Assembly (NCBI GenBank): GCA_031386985.1
Contig: JANNCV010000016.1
Span: 186,001 to 250,000 of the forward strand
DNA length: 64,000 nt
DNA from: JANJUB01 sp031386985
Lineage (GTDB): Bacteria > Armatimonadota > Fimbriimonadia > Fimbriimonadales > Fimbriimonadaceae
Direction: 5' to 3'
Part shown: one piece after another, positions 51,866-59,867 of the stretch
Numbering within the stretch: position 1 is the stretch's first letter
Layout: every line of letters begins with the position of its first letter
Translations under genes and position numbers: made by a program
The notes under the pieces: model-generated
Databases searched by the model: none
The model's input: the letters and a program-made list of their open reading frames with translations, nothing else
What the model was told of the DNA's origin: nothing

Positions 51866-52402
51866 TTACACTTCTCCTAAATTAGTAGGTTCCACTCTAG
51901 GTAATGGAGAAGCTTTTTGAGGACGAGGCCCCCCCGGCCACGCCGTTCGCAGGTACGCCCCACGTATGGCCTCATTGAGTTCGTTAATTGGATCGAATCC
52001 AGGCTCTAATACCACTACAGTGAGCGACCCAACCTTCTTCAAATAGTAACTGTCACCGAATCGAAACCAAGGTTGATCTCCTATAAACGGCGCCGGGCTA
52101 CATGCGATGCGTTGATCGGCAAAGAAAATCAATCGATTCAAGGTTGCCAAATCGACCTTTCGGTCGAAGCACTCTTGTTCATTCATGCTCTCCGAACAAG
52201 CTAGATACCGCCGATAAGCCAAACGCAACTGTTCAAAACTACACTTTGCCAATGCACGCATGCGTGACTCATAAAGTGTCGTTGTGACATCCGTTTGGAG
52301 CCTCCAATGCATTTCACCAAGTTCTCGAGATATGTCTACGGGTTGTAGGATACTCTCGTCCGAAAGCATCACGCCAAAAGCCACAAACAGTGTTATTATC
52401 AC
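51866..52402 (-). CDS. Hypothetical protein, candidate immunity to the Cys-rich tip fragment
   Basis: 178 residues from GTG 52402, which overlaps the stop of the preceding tip fragment (GTGA); ATG 52444 or TTG 52471 are longer options. A short hydrophobic N-terminus (IITLFVAFGVML) suggests export or anchoring. The body is helical (LYESRMRALAKCSFEQLRLA, DLATLNRLIFFADQRIA). The end, PTNLGEV, is encoded by the RBS region of Rhs-4, showing how tightly the cassettes are joined. Role inferred from position. Confidence 0.6.
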   Translation of the reverse strand: MIITLFVAFGVMLSDESILQPVDISRELGEMHWRLQTDVTTTLYESRMRALAKCSFEQLRLAYRRYLACSESMNEQECFDRKVDLATLNRLIFFADQRIACSPAPFIGDQPWFRFGDSYYLKKVGSLTVVVLEPGFDPINELNEAIRGAYLRTAWPGGPRPQKASPLPRVEPTNLGEV

Positions 52403-52738
52403 TTCTTCTCGCACCCTGTTTTCTTCTGTGTGGAAATCTCCCATGGAGTGCAACTGCAACCTATGTGACAAGACTTAGACAAGCAACACTCTCTTTGAAA
52501 CTCTACGCTTCTGATTACGCAATCCTTCCCCTTTGTCCAAAAGGCCGGCTGCGAGGTGGTTTCAGGCAAACCTCCACGTGATTCCCATTTTGGCAATGAG
52601 CCCCCCATCTCTGCAAGAGTAAAGAAACATGCTTTCATTTTCACAATAATCGTCGCGCGCTTGCACGTAAATGGAAACGGCGAGTAGGTGTCCGTCTTGC
52701 TGTCGAATTGGGCATAGGCCGATGTGTCGTGCGCAGAC
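52399..52738 (-). pseudogene. Orphan Cys-rich Rhs tip fragment cut by MITE-like copy B
   Basis: The minus-strand frame from the edge of the 267-bp element to 52399 reads like the end of a tip domain (FPFTCKRATIIVKMKACFFT, GKDCVIRSVEFQRECC, KSCHIGCSCTPWEI). No Rhs core precedes it: the sequence enters the repeat directly. The frame happens to stay open through the repeat to an ATG at 52926, but that N-terminus is repeat sequence. Probably a toxin remnant whose core and start were lost when the element inserted or recombined. Confidence 0.6.
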
Positions 52739-53005
52739 CTTTTAAGGCAGCTACGCGTCCTCGCGCCATACACTGCCCCGTTTGCCGTTCCGCTCTTTTC
52801 ATGTTCCTTGTTCTCTTTTCTCCCTAGCTGGGCTGTATGGCGCTCTGCCAACCAGTCGAAGCCAGGTCGCTCCCAGTTCGCCCATCCCCGGCATCTAGCG
52901 TTCGCCCAACGCCGATGCCCCTTCATTCTCGCTTAAGTTTACTTGACGGCTGAGCGCCATACACCCAAAGGGAGTGTATGGCGCGAATGCGCGTAGCTCA
53001 CTGAA
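52739..53005. mobile_element. MITE-like 267-bp element, copy B
   Basis: Second copy, offset by 5994 bp from copy A. Terminal repeats lie at 52749-52774 and 52973-52998, and the internal hairpin at 52954-52984. One of the few differences from copy A is in the right terminus (gcgaatgc here, gcgagtgc in A). It marks the right edge of the Rhs array and separates it from the fibre-like gene. Confidence 0.8.
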
Positions 53006-53102
53006 AGTTTCGCGCAAGCCCAAATCCCCCGAACAATCCCGAACCCGTTTCCTTGCATATTCGCCAAACGTGTGATAAGATACGGATCGTATAGGAGATC
53101 AC

Positions 53103-54902
53103 ATGAAAAAATATTCCCTACTTGCTGCGACGGCCGTTATTGGAGTCGGCGTTGGCTACCAAGGCTCAGTCAACCTCCAGGCCACGACCCCCGGTACTGC
53201 TCAGGTCGGGCATTTGAACATCAATGGCACCGCGAGGGCGGGCCAGTTTATTGCGAACTCGACGGTGCCGACGGGCCAAGTCATCGCGGGCGACTTTCGA
53301 ACCGCCAGTCCCGATGGGCGGGCCATCTTGGGCAATGCCTCGGCCACAACCGGGCCGAACTTTGGCGGGCTGTTTCAATCGTTTAGCAGTCAAGGAAGAG
53401 CAGTGGGCGGAATTGCCGTCGCCACGACTGGCACAAACTTCGGCGGCTTCTTTACGTCGAATAGTGTTATCGGCAACGGCATCTTTGGCCAAGCTACATC
53501 CGCGACGGGAGTTAATTTTGGGGTGAAGGGCAAAGCGGTGAGCCCGGATGGCTTCGGCGTTTTCTCGGAAGGGAACATGTCGGCGACGGGGATTATCTCC
53601 GGCAACGGCTCGGGGTTGACCAGCGTGAACGCCGAATTGGTTGACGGCCTGGACTCAACCGCGTTCCTGCAAAGTGTTCCGAATCCGCTTAACCTGGGGG
53701 GCCCGAACGGAGCCAGTCCCACAATCGAGGCGCAGAACAACTCTGGCGTCGACAATGCCTCAGGCGTGAAAGGCATGGCGCTCAACGGCGGCGATTTCCT
53801 CACATTTGGCGGGATTTTTCAGAGCTTCGCAACGAGGGGAACAGGTGTAATCGGCACGGCCCTTGCCAGTTCAGGTTCCACCTTTGGCGGGATATTCCAA
53901 TGCAATAGCACATCCGGAACCGGCGTATTCGGCTCTGCCAACGCGGCTACAGGTGCCACCATAGCCGGGCGCTTCGACAACGGTAGTGTGTCGGGGACCG
54001 GCGTACGCGGCTCGGCAAATGCGGCCACGGGTTTTACCACCGGCGGACGCTTCCTAAGCTTGAGCGAGGCGGGCACCGGCCTCTTCGGCATCGCAACCGC
54101 GACTACCGGTAACACCTTTGGCGGGCAATTCCAATGCAATAGCACATCCGGCACCGGCGTCTTCGGCATCGCAACCGCACCTAATGGTATCACCGAGGGC
54201 GGGTCTTTCGAGAGCCAAAGCGCCACCGGGACAGGTGTAAGCGGCCTCGGCTTCATCGCGGGGCGGTTTACGAGCTCCGCTAGTAGCGGATTTGGCATCA
54301 TTGCGTCAAGCGCCAATATCGGTGGGGACTTCCTAAGCTCAAACCTCGAAGGCTTCGGCGGTCTTTTCAATAATTCAGCCCTCGGAAACGAGTTCGACGT
54401 CGAACTATCCGGGCCTAATGGAGCGATCAACACTCCCGGCTTCGTGTACCGCGAGTACACCGCAACAACGAGAAGCGCGGCGATACCGATCGCCTACGGC
54501 AGCATTGACGCCGCCGGGGTCATCCTCGGTGGCACCGGCAACTTCACGCTCTCGGCACATACGATCACAGGTGCTTACGATATCACGATAGTAGGAGAGA
54601 CCTACAGCAATGCGGCGTTTTCGGTGACGGTCACGCCCGTCACCAATTCCCCGATGCTGGCCACCGTCGCCGACACTGGAGCCTCCTTTCGCGCGAACAT
54701 CTGGAGCCTCGCGGGTGCTCTGACGAACAATGCGTTTCAATTCACAGTCTGGAGGGCAGACCCCACCCCGCCTGGCGATGGGGGACGGAGCCGGCTAGCT
54801 CCCGAAGACAACGGTGGCACGGGCCGCACAACGTTCAAACGACCCGACCGTGACGACTCTAAGAACAGGAAGGCAAATCCGCCGCCAGGGAAGCCTCGCT
54901 AG
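53103..54902 (+). CDS. Repetitive fibre-like surface protein, 599 aa
   Basis: RBS TAGGAGATCAC and a hydrophobic N-terminus (LLAATAVIGVGVGYQGSVNL) suggest export. Residues 40-440 consist of degenerate Gly/Ser/Thr-rich repeats of the form GVFGxATAxTGxTFGGxFQC, typical of a beta-helical stalk; a break at about 170-230 has SGNGSGLTSVNAELVDGLDS, as in phage and bacterial fibre proteins. After residue 440 a globular beta domain follows (ISVTVTPVT-like strands), and the last 50 residues are basic and Pro-rich. DNA-level repeats (caatgcaatagcacatccgg at about 53900 and 54133) indicate recent duplication. Probably a cell-surface or appendage fibre. Confidence 0.7.
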   Translation: MKKYSLLAATAVIGVGVGYQGSVNLQATTPGTAQVGHLNINGTARAGQFIANSTVPTGQVIAGDFRTASPDGRAILGNASATTGPNFGGLFQSFSSQGRAVGGIAVATTGTNFGGFFTSNSVIGNGIFGQATSATGVNFGVKGKAVSPDGFGVFSEGNMSATGIISGNGSGLTSVNAELVDGLDSTAFLQSVPNPLNLGGPNGASPTIEAQNNSGVDNASGVKGMALNGGDFLTFGGIFQSFATRGTGVIGTALASSGSTFGGIFQCNSTSGTGVFGSANAATGATIAGRFDNGSVSGTGVRGSANAATGFTTGGRFLSLSEAGTGLFGIATATTGNTFGGQFQCNSTSGTGVFGIATAPNGITEGGSFESQSATGTGVSGLGFIAGRFTSSASSGFGIIASSANIGGDFLSSNLEGFGGLFNNSALGNEFDVELSGPNGAINTPGFVYREYTATTRSAAIPIAYGSIDAAGVILGGTGNFTLSAHTITGAYDITIVGETYSNAAFSVTVTPVTNSPMLATVADTGASFRANIWSLAGALTNNAFQFTVWRADPTPPGDGGRSRLAPEDNGGTGRTTFKRPDRDDSKNRKANPPPGKPR

Positions 54903-55037
54903 TTTTGCTGGATTTAAGAAAGCTCCGCTCACCTCGTGGCATACGATCCCTCTGGGCGTGTGGCGCTCCTTGGATTTGGCAGTTAACCTCCAATTAGGAA
55001 GGGGCGCCAGCGTAGGCAAAACCACCAAAAAGCCATC

Positions 55038-56303
55038 TCAAACGATGCTCAATTTCGCAAGATCGCGGTCGAAGTTTGGATAGCTGGAGGCGATGGTTTC
55101 GGCGCCGTTGATCAGGGTTTCGCCTTGGGCAATCAGCCCGGCTATGGCGAACGCCATGGCGATTCGGTGATCGCCATCGGCTTCAATCTCGGCCCCTCTT
55201 AGGTTGGTTGGGCCGCTGATGCTCAGGCCGTCATCATGAGTTTCCACTTCGGCGCCCATTGCTCTAAGGCCCTTGGCGACACTCTCAACGCGATCACTTT
55301 CTTTCACGCGCAGTTCGCGCGCATCGCGGATATGCGAAACCCCATCGGCTTGAGTAGCCAAAACCGCCAACACCGGAATCTCATCAATCAAGCGGGGAAC
55401 AAGAGCACCGCCGATGGTAAAAGGTCGTAGCCCAGATTGTGAAACGGTAAGATCGGCGACCGGCTCTCCGAGTTCGTCGTCTCGTTCCTCGACCAGAACA
55501 TGAACCCCAACCTGAGCCAAGACATCGAGGATTCCGGTTCGGCTCGGGTTAACCCCAACTTCTCGCAAGGTAATGCGAGCCCCCGGCACAATGGCGGCCG
55601 CGACCATCCAGAAAGCGGCGCTGGAGATGTCGGCGGGTACATCGAACTCAAACGATTTAAGAATTGAACCGCCGCGAACTCCGACTCCCAAATCGCCTGA
55701 AAGTACATCCACTCCCGCCGCCCGGAGCATGCGCTCGGTGTGATCGCGAGAGGGCATCGGTTCGCTCACCCATGTTTCGCCTTCTGCCCTTAGCCCGGCG
55801 AGCAAAATGGCGCTCTTTATCTGCGCGCTTGCGACAGGCGTTTGGTAGGTGATCCCTCGGAGATTTCCGCCATGGATGTGAAGAGGCGGAGTCTCGCCTT
55901 CGATCTTAGCTCCCATCAATGCTAAAGGTTCGGCGATTCGTTTCATCGGGCGGCGAGATAGAGAGTGATCGCCGGTGAGGATCGCCTCAATTGGATGTGA
56001 AGCGATTAATCCAGCTAGGAGGCGCATGGAAGTTCCGCTGTTCCCACAGTCTATCGCTCGGTCGGGAGATCGCCATTGGCCCGGTTCGATAATGAGCCCG
56101 TTGGGTGTTTCTTGAAATGTGCATCCGAGTTGAGTGAGAGCCTGCCGCGTTGCGGCGACATCTTCGCTACCAAGCAGGTTCCGTACGAGAGATCTTCCAA
56201 TGGCGATTGAACCGAACATCAACGCGCGATGGCTTAGGCTCTTATCGGAAGGGGGACGCAGTTCTCCGGCTAAAGAGGCAACACGGGCGACTCGCAACTG
56301 CAC
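55038..56303 (-). CDS. aroA: 3-phosphoshikimate 1-carboxyvinyltransferase (EPSP synthase)
   Basis: 421 residues, normal length. Blocks: PPSDKSLSHRALMFGSIA (residues 18-35, phosphate-binding Lys/Ser), DCGNSGTSMRLLAGL, LTGDHSLSRRPM, SAQIKSAILLAGL, EIPVLAVLATQADG, RVKESDRVESVAKGL and DHRIAMAFAIAGL. The enzyme makes EPSP from shikimate-3-phosphate and PEP. The start is GTG 56303; TAAACT lies 6 nt upstream, so the mRNA is probably leaderless. The region LRPPSDKSLSHR to GNSGTS resembles class I-type sequences only loosely; I do not assign a glyphosate class. Confidence 0.95.
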   Translation of the reverse strand: MQLRVARVASLAGELRPPSDKSLSHRALMFGSIAIGRSLVRNLLGSEDVAATRQALTQLGCTFQETPNGLIIEPGQWRSPDRAIDCGNSGTSMRLLAGLIASHPIEAILTGDHSLSRRPMKRIAEPLALMGAKIEGETPPLHIHGGNLRGITYQTPVASAQIKSAILLAGLRAEGETWVSEPMPSRDHTERMLRAAGVDVLSGDLGVGVRGGSILKSFEFDVPADISSAAFWMVAAAIVPGARITLREVGVNPSRTGILDVLAQVGVHVLVEERDDELGEPVADLTVSQSGLRPFTIGGALVPRLIDEIPVLAVLATQADGVSHIRDARELRVKESDRVESVAKGLRAMGAEVETHDDGLSISGPTNLRGAEIEADGDHRIAMAFAIAGLIAQGETLINGAETIASSYPNFDRDLAKLSIV

Positions 56304-56328
56304 CTCAACAGTTTAGTTCATTTGGAAC

Positions 56329-56628
56329 CTAGAACAGCGTAGCGATGTGGCGAACATAGAGGATGAGATATGCGCCGAACGCGATCCAGGTTGCTTGCTC
56401 AGCGGTTGTGGGGTGCTTCTTACGTGCCCATTCAATAATCAAAATCGGTCCAACTACGAAGGCAATCTTCCCGAGAATAAACGCCCAAACGCCAACCCGG
56501 AGGAGAGGGCTGAATAGCGGGTTTGCTTCCTGCATCCCCATCTTGAGGAGCAACAGGGTGGTGATTAAATCAAAGCAAGCCAAGGTGACTAAACAAAGCG
56601 TAGACACCCTGACCTGTTCTTTGAGCAA
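56329..56628 (-). CDS. Small membrane protein, DUF5658-like
   Basis: 99 residues with three predicted helices (LVTLACFDLITTLLLLKMG, VGVWAFILGKIAFVVGPILI, WIAFGAYLILYVRHIATLF). The phrase D-x-x-T-T-L-L-L then QEANPLFSPLL is typical of the DUF5658 group. The start is a TTG 5 bp after the mscL stop, so it is probably translated from the mscL mRNA. Function unknown. Confidence 0.65.
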   Translation of the reverse strand: MLKEQVRVSTLCLVTLACFDLITTLLLLKMGMQEANPLFSPLLRVGVWAFILGKIAFVVGPILIIEWARKKHPTTAEQATWIAFGAYLILYVRHIATLF

Positions 56629-56633
56629 GTGAT

Positions 56634-57002
56634 TTACGCCTTTGACTTCATGAGGTCGCGAATTTCGACCAAGAGGTCGTTATCCGAAGGACCAGCCGGG
56701 GCGGCTTCGGGTTCTGGCTTTTTCATCTTGTTCATGGCCTTGACGACGATGAATAGCACAAATGCGACGATGATAAACTGGATTACGGCGTTGAGGAAAT
56801 TGCCATACATCAATTTGGCCTGGCCGACTTCGAGAGATTTCTCCGAGAAATTCACGCCGCCCGTGAGCATTCCTATTATTGGGCTAATCAAATCGCCAAC
56901 GACCGAATCAATAATTTTTCCAAAAGCCGCGCCAATCACGACACCGATGGCAAGGTCCATAACATTGCCTTTCATGGCAAATGCTCTAAATTCTTTTAAC
57001 AC
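56634..57002 (-). CDS. mscL: Large-conductance mechanosensitive channel
   Basis: 122 residues. EFRAFAMKGNVMDLAIGVVI then GAAFGKIIDSVVGDLISPII form the N-terminal amphipathic helix and TM1, and NFLNAVIQFIIVAFVLFIVV is TM2. The cytoplasmic helix follows a Pro-rich linker. It is a homopentameric osmotic safety valve of the inner membrane. The start is GTG 57002 with RBS TAAGGAGAAACT. Confidence 0.96.
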   Translation of the reverse strand: MLKEFRAFAMKGNVMDLAIGVVIGAAFGKIIDSVVGDLISPIIGMLTGGVNFSEKSLEVGQAKLMYGNFLNAVIQFIIVAFVLFIVVKAMNKMKKPEPEAAPAGPSDNDLLVEIRDLMKSKA

Positions 57003-57061
57003 AGTTTCTCCTTACACCCCGTTTTCCGAAAATAGGAGACGAAAGAGATTTTTGTAAAGAT

Positions 57062-57916
57062 TCAAATGCCAAATTCTTTGGAAAGTCTCTGAAGCTGATC
57101 TTGGTCGTAACGATCCATGTTTGCGGCTCTCTTTTGCTCAAGCGCGGCCTCGTCAAACATCCCCGACTCGTTGAGCAAAGCCTCAAGCACGCCGTAGTAG
57201 AGATTCTTATCTGGGTCTAGATCGCTGGCGAGCCTTACCGATTTGATCGCCTCGACGGGCTTCTTTAGTCGCCAGAACGCGATGGAGGCTCTGATAAACA
57301 AATGGTCATCGCCGGGCGAGAGCTCGATGGCGGCCCGAAAAGCGTCAAGAGCGGGCTTACTGCGCCCGAGTTCCAAAAGCAGATCGCCCATCCAATAATG
57401 ATAGTATGAATCTGAAGGGTTCTCGGCGACCGCGGCTTGAATCGCGGGCAGGGCTCGCTCCAGATAGCCAGATTCCCGATATAGTTCCGCCAGCTTCATT
57501 TGAAAGAAGGCGTTCTTCGGCTCAGCCTTTAGCGCGACTTCAAGTTCTGAAATGGAATCTTTCCACCGTCCCTCGCGCTTGTAAAGTTGTGAAATAGCAA
57601 GGTGGGGTTCGGGGGCGTTGGCCGTTACCTTCAGCGCTTCGAGGTATTGCGCTAGTGCCTGGGGCGCCATTTCGGCGGTCTCATAGGCTCCGCCAAGTGC
57701 GAGGAAGCGCGAGGCATCGCCGCCGCCTTGCTCAATGGCCCTTTGAAAGTGCTTTATTGCCTTATCGAATTCGCCGTCGCTCAGGCTTTGACCGCCAAGG
57801 GCAGAACTTTCCTCAGCGGATGAGCCCGTGATCCGGCCCGCGAGTGTTGGCTCAATCTTGGTGCCCGGGACTTCGAAACCGAATAGATCGGCGATTTGAC
57901 GATAGGAGGGGTTCAT
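57062..57916 (-). CDS. TPR-repeat protein
   Basis: 284 residues. After 40 N-terminal residues, about six TPR units can be read (GEFDKAIKHFQRAIEQGGGD, PQALAQYLEALKVTANAPEP, WKDSISELEVALKAEPKNAF, LERALPAIQAAVAENPSDSY, KPALDAFRAAIELSPGDDHL). No signal peptide is seen. It is a cytoplasmic scaffold-type protein of unknown partner. It lies between mscL and rpmE on the same strand. Confidence 0.85.
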   Translation of the reverse strand: MNPSYRQIADLFGFEVPGTKIEPTLAGRITGSSAEESSALGGQSLSDGEFDKAIKHFQRAIEQGGGDASRFLALGGAYETAEMAPQALAQYLEALKVTANAPEPHLAISQLYKREGRWKDSISELEVALKAEPKNAFFQMKLAELYRESGYLERALPAIQAAVAENPSDSYYHYWMGDLLLELGRSKPALDAFRAAIELSPGDDHLFIRASIAFWRLKKPVEAIKSVRLASDLDPDKNLYYGVLEALLNESGMFDEAALEQKRAANMDRYDQDQLQRLSKEFGI

Positions 57917-57967
57917 TTTAGAGTGCGCGGAGTCCCCACCACGCTTTGGACTGGAATAAGGAGAAGC

Positions 57968-58219
57968 TTACTTATCCTTATTCATCTGCGCGCCATAGCG
58001 TCGCATAAACTTCTCAACGCGGCCAGCAGTGTCTACCAAGCGCTTAGTTCCAGTATAAAAAGGATGGCTGAAAGCGCTAATTTCTAGGTTCACCACATAG
58101 TGCTCCACGCCATTAATGAGGCGTGTATCTTTGGTCTTGCTCGTGGAAATTCCGGTCCACTGATGATCACCGTCTACATAAACAACGGGGTAGATATTAG
58201 GATGGGTTGCGTCTTTCAT
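57968..58219 (-). CDS. rpmE2: 50S ribosomal protein L31, type B (zinc-free)
   Basis: 83 residues matching type B L31: HPNIYPVVYVDGDHQWTGIS, VNLEISAFSHPFYTGTKRLV, AGRVEKFMRRYG. The CxxC zinc pair of type A is absent. In many bacteria type B replaces the zinc form under zinc limitation, but no Zur box is evident here, and it may be the only copy. RBS AAGGCACC. Confidence 0.93.
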   Translation of the reverse strand: MKDATHPNIYPVVYVDGDHQWTGISTSKTKDTRLINGVEHYVVNLEISAFSHPFYTGTKRLVDTAGRVEKFMRRYGAQMNKDK

Positions 58220-58355
58220 GAGGTGCCTTGGTGTAAATCGAACCTAGATTATGGCATATTTTTGCTCATAAATGAAATGCCTTAATTGAAAGTGGCATTT
58301 GAGACATTGCGCGCATTTCCAGTTGGAACCCGCGCAACCAAAAATGCGGTTGAGG

Positions 58356-58461
58356 TAAAATCTCGGCGCGACCATCCAATTTCAGTGGCAGGGTGGGCGG
58401 CGCGGAGAGGAGAACAACCCCCGCACTTCACTGAAAATTTAAGTAAGGATTAAGAAACAGA
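58356..58461 (+). promoter_or_regulatory. Putative tuf promoter and structured leader
   Basis: TAAAAT at 58356-58361 is a candidate -10 box. The following leader of about 90 nt contains TTTCAGTG (58380-58387) and CACTGAAA (58429-58436), a perfect 8-bp stem closing a G-rich/C-rich interior, then the RBS TAAGGAT. It may modulate tuf expression. Confidence 0.45.
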
Positions 58462-59673
58462 ATGGCAAGAGCTAAGTTTGAAAGGAAAAAGCCGCACTGC
58501 AATGTAGGCACGATTGGTCACGTTGACCACGGTAAGACGTCACTCACGGCTGCCATCACTGGCGCCCTCGCGTTTAAGGGCTTCGCAAAGAAGGTTGCTT
58601 ACGATGAGATTGACAACGCGCCCGAAGAAAAGGCACGTGGTATTACGATCAACATTTCGCACCAGGAATACGAAACGGCTTTGCGTCACTACGCTCACGT
58701 TGACTGTCCTGGACACGCGGACTTTATCAAGAACATGATCACGGGTGCCGCGCAGATGGACGGCGCAATCCTGGTTGTAGCCGGAAACGACGGTCCCATG
58801 GCCCAAACTCGCGAGCACATTCTTTTGGCTCGCCAGGTTGGTGTTCCTTACATCGTGGTGTTTATCAACAAGGTTGACTTGGTTGATGACGACGAGCTTA
58901 TTGAACTGGTCGAAATGGAGATCACTGATCTGCTTGAGAAGTTTGGATTCAAGAACAGCCCGATCATCAAGGGTTCGGCAGTTAAGGCTCTCGAAGCCTT
59001 GGCTAGCGACAAGCCCGTTGATGATCCTGCGTTCAAGCCAATCTTTGATTTGATGGATGCGGTTGACTCGCACATTCCTCAACCCGAGCGTGATAAGGAC
59101 AAGCCCTTCCTCATGGCCGTTGAAGACGTTTTCACGATTACGGGTCGTGGTACGGTTGCAACTGGTCGTGTCGAGCGCGGTCAGCTCAAGTCTATGGAAG
59201 AAGTTGAGATTGTTGGTATCACCGCCACTCGAAAGACGGTTTGTACTGCGATTGAAATGTTCCGAAAGACGCTTGACTATTGTGAAGCGGGCGACAACGT
59301 CGGACTTCTCCTCCGTGGCGTTGATCGAGCTTCGATCGAGCGCGGTATGGTCTGCTGTAAGCCTGGTTCAATCAAGCCTCACACGAAGTTTGATGCTGAA
59401 GTCTATGTTCTCTCGAAAGAAGAGGGTGGACGACACACGCCATTCGTTCCTGGCTACCGCCCGCAGTTCTACTTTAGAACGACGGACGTTACCGGCGACA
59501 TCATCGAGATCCGATCATCCGGCGGCGAGAAAGCGGAGATGTCAATGCCGGGCGATAATGTCCAGATGACCATTGACCTCATCAATCCAATCGCGATGGA
59601 GCAAGGTTCCAAGTTTGCTATCCGAGAGGGTGGCCGAACGGTCGGAGCGGGCACAATCACCAACATCTATTAA
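58462..59673 (+). CDS. tuf: Translation elongation factor Tu
   Basis: 403 residues. GTPase motifs: GHVDHGKTS (19-27), RGITINISHQEYET (switch I), DCPGHADF (switch II) and NKVD (about 136-139). Domains 2 and 3 follow (TGRGTVATGRVERGQ, FYFRTTDVTGDI, MPGDNVQMTIDLI, FAIREGGRTVGAGTI). It delivers aminoacyl-tRNA to the ribosome. It stands alone here, not next to fusA or rpsL, which is usual for a second tuf copy or a dispersed locus. It has its own terminator. Confidence 0.97.
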   Translation: MARAKFERKKPHCNVGTIGHVDHGKTSLTAAITGALAFKGFAKKVAYDEIDNAPEEKARGITINISHQEYETALRHYAHVDCPGHADFIKNMITGAAQMDGAILVVAGNDGPMAQTREHILLARQVGVPYIVVFINKVDLVDDDELIELVEMEITDLLEKFGFKNSPIIKGSAVKALEALASDKPVDDPAFKPIFDLMDAVDSHIPQPERDKDKPFLMAVEDVFTITGRGTVATGRVERGQLKSMEEVEIVGITATRKTVCTAIEMFRKTLDYCEAGDNVGLLLRGVDRASIERGMVCCKPGSIKPHTKFDAEVYVLSKEEGGRHTPFVPGYRPQFYFRTTDVTGDIIEIRSSGGEKAEMSMPGDNVQMTIDLINPIAMEQGSKFAIREGGRTVGAGTITNIY

Positions 59674-59691
59674 TCTTTGATTAGTAGATTG

Positions 59692-59725
59692 AAAAGCCCC
59701 AATGAAACTCATTGGGGCTTTTTGT
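59692..59725 (+). terminator. Intrinsic terminator of tuf
   Basis: AAAAGCCCCAATGA pairs with TCATTGGGGCTTTT around a 4-nt loop and runs into T residues, 19 bp after the tuf stop. Confidence 0.95.
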
Positions 59726-59867
59726 TTTTGCACTGGCCGAGTGAGGATGCCGCTATCAATCACTCATTTGCGGAACGGCTAAGAAGCTGAAACTGATCGA
59801 GCCGTTGGCCAACTTATGATCTTTTGGCGAGACGCTCGGGCCACCGGTAATCGCGTATTATTCTCAG

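Noticed and set aside
53390..54740. Minus-strand frames with regular Pro/Lys repeats inside the fibre gene
   Set aside because: Their regularity mirrors the repeats of the plus-strand fibre protein, which has an RBS and a signal-like N-terminus.
58300..58461. tRNA gene upstream of tuf
   Set aside because: No cloverleaf or TTCGA-type T-loop could be found; only the leader hairpin is present.
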